DNA from: JBGSIC01 sp041751875
Lineage (GTDB): Bacteria; Bdellovibrionota; FAC87; UBA2466; JACKAF01
DNA length: 64,000 bases
Assembly: GCA_041751875.1 (NCBI GenBank)
Contig: JBGSIC010000015.1
Coordinates: 152,400-216,399 of the forward strand
Reading direction: 5' to 3'
The notes under the pieces were generated by a model. The model saw only the letters and a program-made list of their open reading frames with translations. It was not told the DNA's origin and did not search any database. Shown piece by piece: positions 61,470 through 64,000 of the stretch (positions are counted from its first letter, which is position 1; every line of letters starts with the position of its first letter). The position numbers were made by a program, and so were the translations under genes.

Positions 61470-62303
61470 ATGACTAAGCTAGCCATTTATACTCTGCTCA
61501 CTTTGTTGCTGATGTCCTGTTCCAGCAAATCCCCCAAGACTGATGATGCCGCTACGGCTGAATCGGAAAACAAGGTTGCCACTACTGGTGAGAGCCCTGC
61601 GAGTGAAGTACCGGTAATAGCGGACGCTTCCGCGAACAACGCAGAACCAGAAGAGGGCCAAGTTAAGGAAAAGCCCGAGGTTGCTAAAGTGGAAGAGAAG
61701 AAAGAAGCCCCTCGCGAGCCAGGTTCCCTTTGGTCCGAAGATTCGCGTTGGAACACACTTTACAACTTGCAGGCGCGCCGCCGCGTTGGGGACAGACTGT
61801 TTATCTCCATGAGCGAGAAGCTCAAAGAAACCATCACGACCAAACTCAAGGAAGCATTTCCTGACGACAAAGATAGTTTGGCTGTTATTGAGATTGCTCG
61901 TTTGGCCGGCACGATTCGAGAAATCACAAAAGACGGTGCCTATAAGATCGAAAGTGAGCCATCGGTATTTTTCGCGAAGCAGGAGCGCGACATAAAAATA
62001 GAGGGTCTGATTCGCGAGCAGGAACTTGGAGCGGATGACTCTGTGGGCGCAAATACCATCGCCGAGCTCAAAGTGACGGTTTCGACAAAAGAAGCAAAGA
62101 AAGAAGAAGCGAAAGAAGGCGAAAAAGAACCCGAGAAGGAAGTAAAACTCGATCAAAAGCCCGGTAAGCAAGTCGAAGCCGCTCGATCGGAGCCGCGCAA
62201 AGAAACCAAGCGGAAGGCTGTCGCAGAATTCGAGACGATGAAAAAAACGCGTCAGGTAGTGAAAGTCGACAAGGATGGGAAAGATGAAAAAACTAACAAT
62301 TAG
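61470..62303 (+). CDS. flgH: Flagellar L-ring lipoprotein FlgH (unusual form)
   Basis: The 277-residue product from the ATG at 61470 (GGAG site) has a lipobox (LLMSC), an acidic linker, the FlgH start GSLWSEDSRWNTLYNLQARRRVGDRL and the later DIKIEGLIREQELGADDSVGANTIAELKV strand, in family order. The usual glycine/serine-rich central loop is short, and the protein ends in a long K/E-rich tail (about 60 residues after the barrel strands) not found in standard FlgH. Identity is supported by position between flgA and flgI. The open frame extends upstream to 61383 inside flgA. Confidence 0.85.
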   Translation: MTKLAIYTLLTLLLMSCSSKSPKTDDAATAESENKVATTGESPASEVPVIADASANNAEPEEGQVKEKPEVAKVEEKKEAPREPGSLWSEDSRWNTLYNLQARRRVGDRLFISMSEKLKETITTKLKEAFPDDKDSLAVIEIARLAGTIREITKDGAYKIESEPSVFFAKQERDIKIEGLIREQELGADDSVGANTIAELKVTVSTKEAKKEEAKEGEKEPEKEVKLDQKPGKQVEAARSEPRKETKRKAVAEFETMKKTRQVVKVDKDGKDEKTNN

Positions 62304-63396
62304 CGAAATCCTGGTCATTCTCTTTTTCGCAATGGCGTTGCACGCCCAAGCAGCCAGATTAAAAGATCTCGCCAGTGTACAAGGCGTGCGCACAAACGAA
62401 CTATGGGGATATGGAGTTGTCGTCGGACTTGCTGGAACAGGAGACAACCGACACGAACTCACTCAGAGTTCCTTGTATATGGCATTGCAGGGAATGGGAG
62501 TGGATCTAAAGGCCAAAGAATTTCAGTCGCGCAACGCGGCCGCCGTCGTGGTGAATGCTTCTTTAAAGCCTTTTACCGCCGCTGGCGGAAAAATGGATGT
62601 GACTGTTTCGTCCATCGGGAGTTCGACCTCACTAGAAGGGGGAACGCTTTTGATGGCGCCCTTGCGCGGCCCCGACGGTAAAGTTTATGCGATGGCTCAA
62701 GGCCGGGTGGTTACCAGTATGAGAACGGGGAAAGGCACTAAATTTCTTCGTCAGTCACTCGTCACCGCCCAAGTCCCCGAAGGCGCGACACTTGAGAAAG
62801 AGGTAGTCTTTGATTTCTCTAAACAGCGAATGATTCGCTATGCTTTGCACTCCCCGGATTTTACGACGGCTTCGCGCACCGCACGCAGAATCAATGAAGA
62901 GCTGGGCGCTAAAATGGCAACGGCGGTAAACGCAGGGGTGGTGGAGGTTCAATTGCCTCAAGGTTACACCGGAAACCCCGTCGAACTTGCTGCCCAAATC
63001 GAAAACGTTTCTGTTGAAGCCGATCAAAAGGCGCAGGTCGTAATCAACCAGCGCACGGGCACCGTCATTTTAGGGAAAAACGTGGAAGTGGGTCCTGCTT
63101 CTGTTGCTCACAACAATTTGCGCCTTGAGATTCAGGCTCCTGAAGCAGCTCCGATTCCCGACGCCGGAGATTTAGGACAAGCGACCCCGCCTCCACGACA
63201 GCTTTCAAGTTTGATGGGACGCGATATTGATAATCCGTCGGGGCAGGGGAGTGTGCTGCCGCTCAAGGGAGGATCCACCGTAACGGACGTAGTGGAAAGC
63301 TTAAACCAACTTGGCGCGGGTCCAGATGATTTGATCCTGATTCTGCAGTCGCTCAAAGCGGCTGGGGCGCTCAACGCTGAAATCATCACCCGATAG
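62284..63396 (+). CDS. flgI: Flagellar P-ring protein FlgI
   Basis: The 370-residue protein has a signal peptide (to HAQAARL) and the FlgI core: RLKDLASVQGVRTNELWGYGVVVGLAGTGD, SVTVSSIGSSTSLEGGTLLMAPLRGPDGKVYA and the ending VTDVVESLNQLGAGPDDLILILQSLKAAGALNAEI. It forms the periplasmic ring around the rod. I use the ATG at 62284 over an in-frame ATG at 62275. It starts inside the end of flgH. Confidence 0.97.
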   Translation: MKKLTISEILVILFFAMALHAQAARLKDLASVQGVRTNELWGYGVVVGLAGTGDNRHELTQSSLYMALQGMGVDLKAKEFQSRNAAAVVVNASLKPFTAAGGKMDVTVSSIGSSTSLEGGTLLMAPLRGPDGKVYAMAQGRVVTSMRTGKGTKFLRQSLVTAQVPEGATLEKEVVFDFSKQRMIRYALHSPDFTTASRTARRINEELGAKMATAVNAGVVEVQLPQGYTGNPVELAAQIENVSVEADQKAQVVINQRTGTVILGKNVEVGPASVAHNNLRLEIQAPEAAPIPDAGDLGQATPPPRQLSSLMGRDIDNPSGQGSVLPLKGGSTVTDVVESLNQLGAGPDDLILILQSLKAAGALNAEIITR

Positions 63397-63408
63397 GAGT
63401 CGATCCAG

Positions 63409-63705
63409 ATGAAAATTCAACCCCATGAAAACTTGGCTAAGAGCCCGGAAAAGGCACCGATGGACCGTGCCAAAGAGCAGCTCAAAGCGGTCGGAGATAG
63501 TTTCGAGTCGATTTTCGTTAATCAAATGATTACCGCTATGCGCAACACTGTCGATGAAGAAGGGATTATGCCGCGCAGCCACGCTGAAAAAGTGTATCAA
63601 AATCTTTTAGATACGGAATACGCCAAAGCAATCTCTTCCTCTGGACAGCTTGGTCTTGGTGAAGCCATCCAAGAGCAATTATTGCGAGACGCGGCGGAGC
63701 GGTGA
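63409..63705 (+). CDS. flgJ: Rod-scaffold protein FlgJ (N-terminal type, no muramidase)
   Basis: The 98-residue protein covers only the FlgJ rod-assembly domain (SFESIFVNQMITAMRNTV, the FExxFVxxMLxxMR signature, then AEKVYQNLLDTEYAKAISSSGQLGLGEAI). The C-terminal peptidoglycan hydrolase of enterobacterial FlgJ is absent, as in many other phyla; a separate transglycosylase (38.8-40.3 kb) could supply the cut. GGAG ribosome site. Confidence 0.92.
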   Translation: MKIQPHENLAKSPEKAPMDRAKEQLKAVGDSFESIFVNQMITAMRNTVDEEGIMPRSHAEKVYQNLLDTEYAKAISSSGQLGLGEAIQEQLLRDAAER

Positions 63706-63711
63706 TACAAT
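63682..63711 (+). promoter_or_regulatory. Possible sigma-70 promoter for flgM
   Basis: TTGCGA, 18 bases, then TACAAT at 63706-63711 overlaps the end of flgJ. It would give a very short leader before the flgM ribosome site (AGGAGG). FlgM is often expressed from two promoters; this one is tentative. Confidence 0.3.
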
Positions 63712-63731
63712 AGAACCTAGGAGGCCTCTCC

Positions 63732-64000
63732 ATGAAGGTCACAAATTCCCCATCCCACGACTTACAACAGGTCGAAAAAACGACCTCTAATCGGGAAAAA
63801 TCTCCCGTTCAGGGCGATAAGTTTAAGACTGAGCCGACAAAGGATCTTTCGTCCGCATCCACGGTCGAACTTTCCGAAAATGCGCAGCTGATGCGTACGG
63901 CTTCCGAAGCGGTCAAAACGCATTCCGTCGATAATTCCGAAAAAATCGCGTCGCTCAAAGAGCGCATCGCGAACGGAACTTATAAGATCGATTCTGCTAC
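63732..64000 (+). CDS. flgM: Anti-sigma-28 factor FlgM (partial, runs off the window)
   Basis: From an ATG at 63732, after AGGAGG, 89 codons run to the window end. The N-terminal half is polar and disordered as expected, and the C-terminal part has VELSENAQLM and IASLKERIANGTYKID, the FlgM signature that clamps FliA. FlgM holds sigma-28 until the hook-basal body is finished and is then exported. The 3' end is outside the window, so the last residues are missing. Confidence 0.92.
   Translation, partial: MKVTNSPSHDLQQVEKTTSNREKSPVQGDKFKTEPTKDLSSASTVELSENAQLMRTASEAVKTHSVDNSEKIASLKERIANGTYKIDSA

Overview
The window looks like chromosome from a Gram-negative, flagellated, predatory-type bacterium of the Bdellovibrionota (Bdellovibrio-like) or a close relative. 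This is an inference from gene content and order: a fliLMNOPQR-flhBA-flhFG-fliA block, many lipoproteins with no recognisable family, a fused B12-dependent mutase, mreCD-mrdA-rodA and sigma-54 promoters in the flagellar loci. No 16S gene is present to settle it. Base composition looks even and near 50% G+C by eye, and I see no prophage, CRISPR array or insertion sequence.

Layout. 1-3.8 kb: the tail of a fibronectin-III-like protein, a small HTH regulator, an exported protein, a FliL paralogue, a nucleoside transporter and a tyrosine-rich lipoprotein behind a sigma-54 type promoter. 3.97-15.1 kb: the flagellar switch/export operon, from a near-perfect sigma-54 promoter through fliL, fliM, fliN, fliO, fliP, fliQ, fliR, flhB, flhA, flhF, flhG and fliA to a xerD-type recombinase, mostly with overlapping or touching genes. 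15.1-18.9 kb: a lipoprotein, an NtrC-family response regulator and a PAS protein without a kinase domain. 19.16-19.37 kb: a gene-free stretch with a sigma-54 promoter followed by strong RNA hairpins, a candidate non-coding RNA. 19.4-26 kb: a PpiD-like chaperone, then mreC-mreD-mrdA-rodA for rod shape, and a photolyase. 27-36.5 kb: fused acyl-CoA mutase, Na+/H+ or K+/H+ antiporter, nitronate monooxygenase-like enzyme, a Fur-family regulator with exonuclease III, and CutA. 37-47.9 kb: a von Willebrand A lipoprotein, lytic transglycosylase, an operon of an EamA transporter, a GDPD phosphodiesterase and an RsmI-like methylase, an AsmA protein and small envelope proteins. 46.7-50 kb: an O-antigen-ligase-like protein, tRNA-Gln with a duplicated 3' flank, and a glycosyltransferase interrupted by a frameshift in a 12-base homopolymer. 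50-56 kb: lipoproteins including a phospholipase-D family member and an orphan substrate-binding protein, HU and an M1-type metallopeptidase. 56-59 kb: a divergent polyamine-type module (SpeD-like decarboxylase and two membrane SpeE-like proteins). 59-64 kb: a second flagellar operon, flgF-flgG-flgA-flgH-flgI-flgJ, and the start of flgM at the window edge.

How it fits together. Two flagellar operons on the same strand, about 55 kb apart, share the same promoter class (TGGCA-N6-TTGCA). The NtrC-family regulator at 16-17.5 kb is a plausible activator, and FliA plus FlgM provide the late sigma-28 checkpoint. The same promoter pattern appears before the tyrosine-rich lipoprotein and the candidate RNA, which suggests that both belong to the motility regulon. 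The strongest candidates for something undescribed are the sigma-54 driven structured RNA, the aromatic-rich lipoprotein, the SpeD/membrane-SpeE module with altered active-site residues, and the tandem tRNA-flank repeat with its neighbouring 26-bp palindrome.
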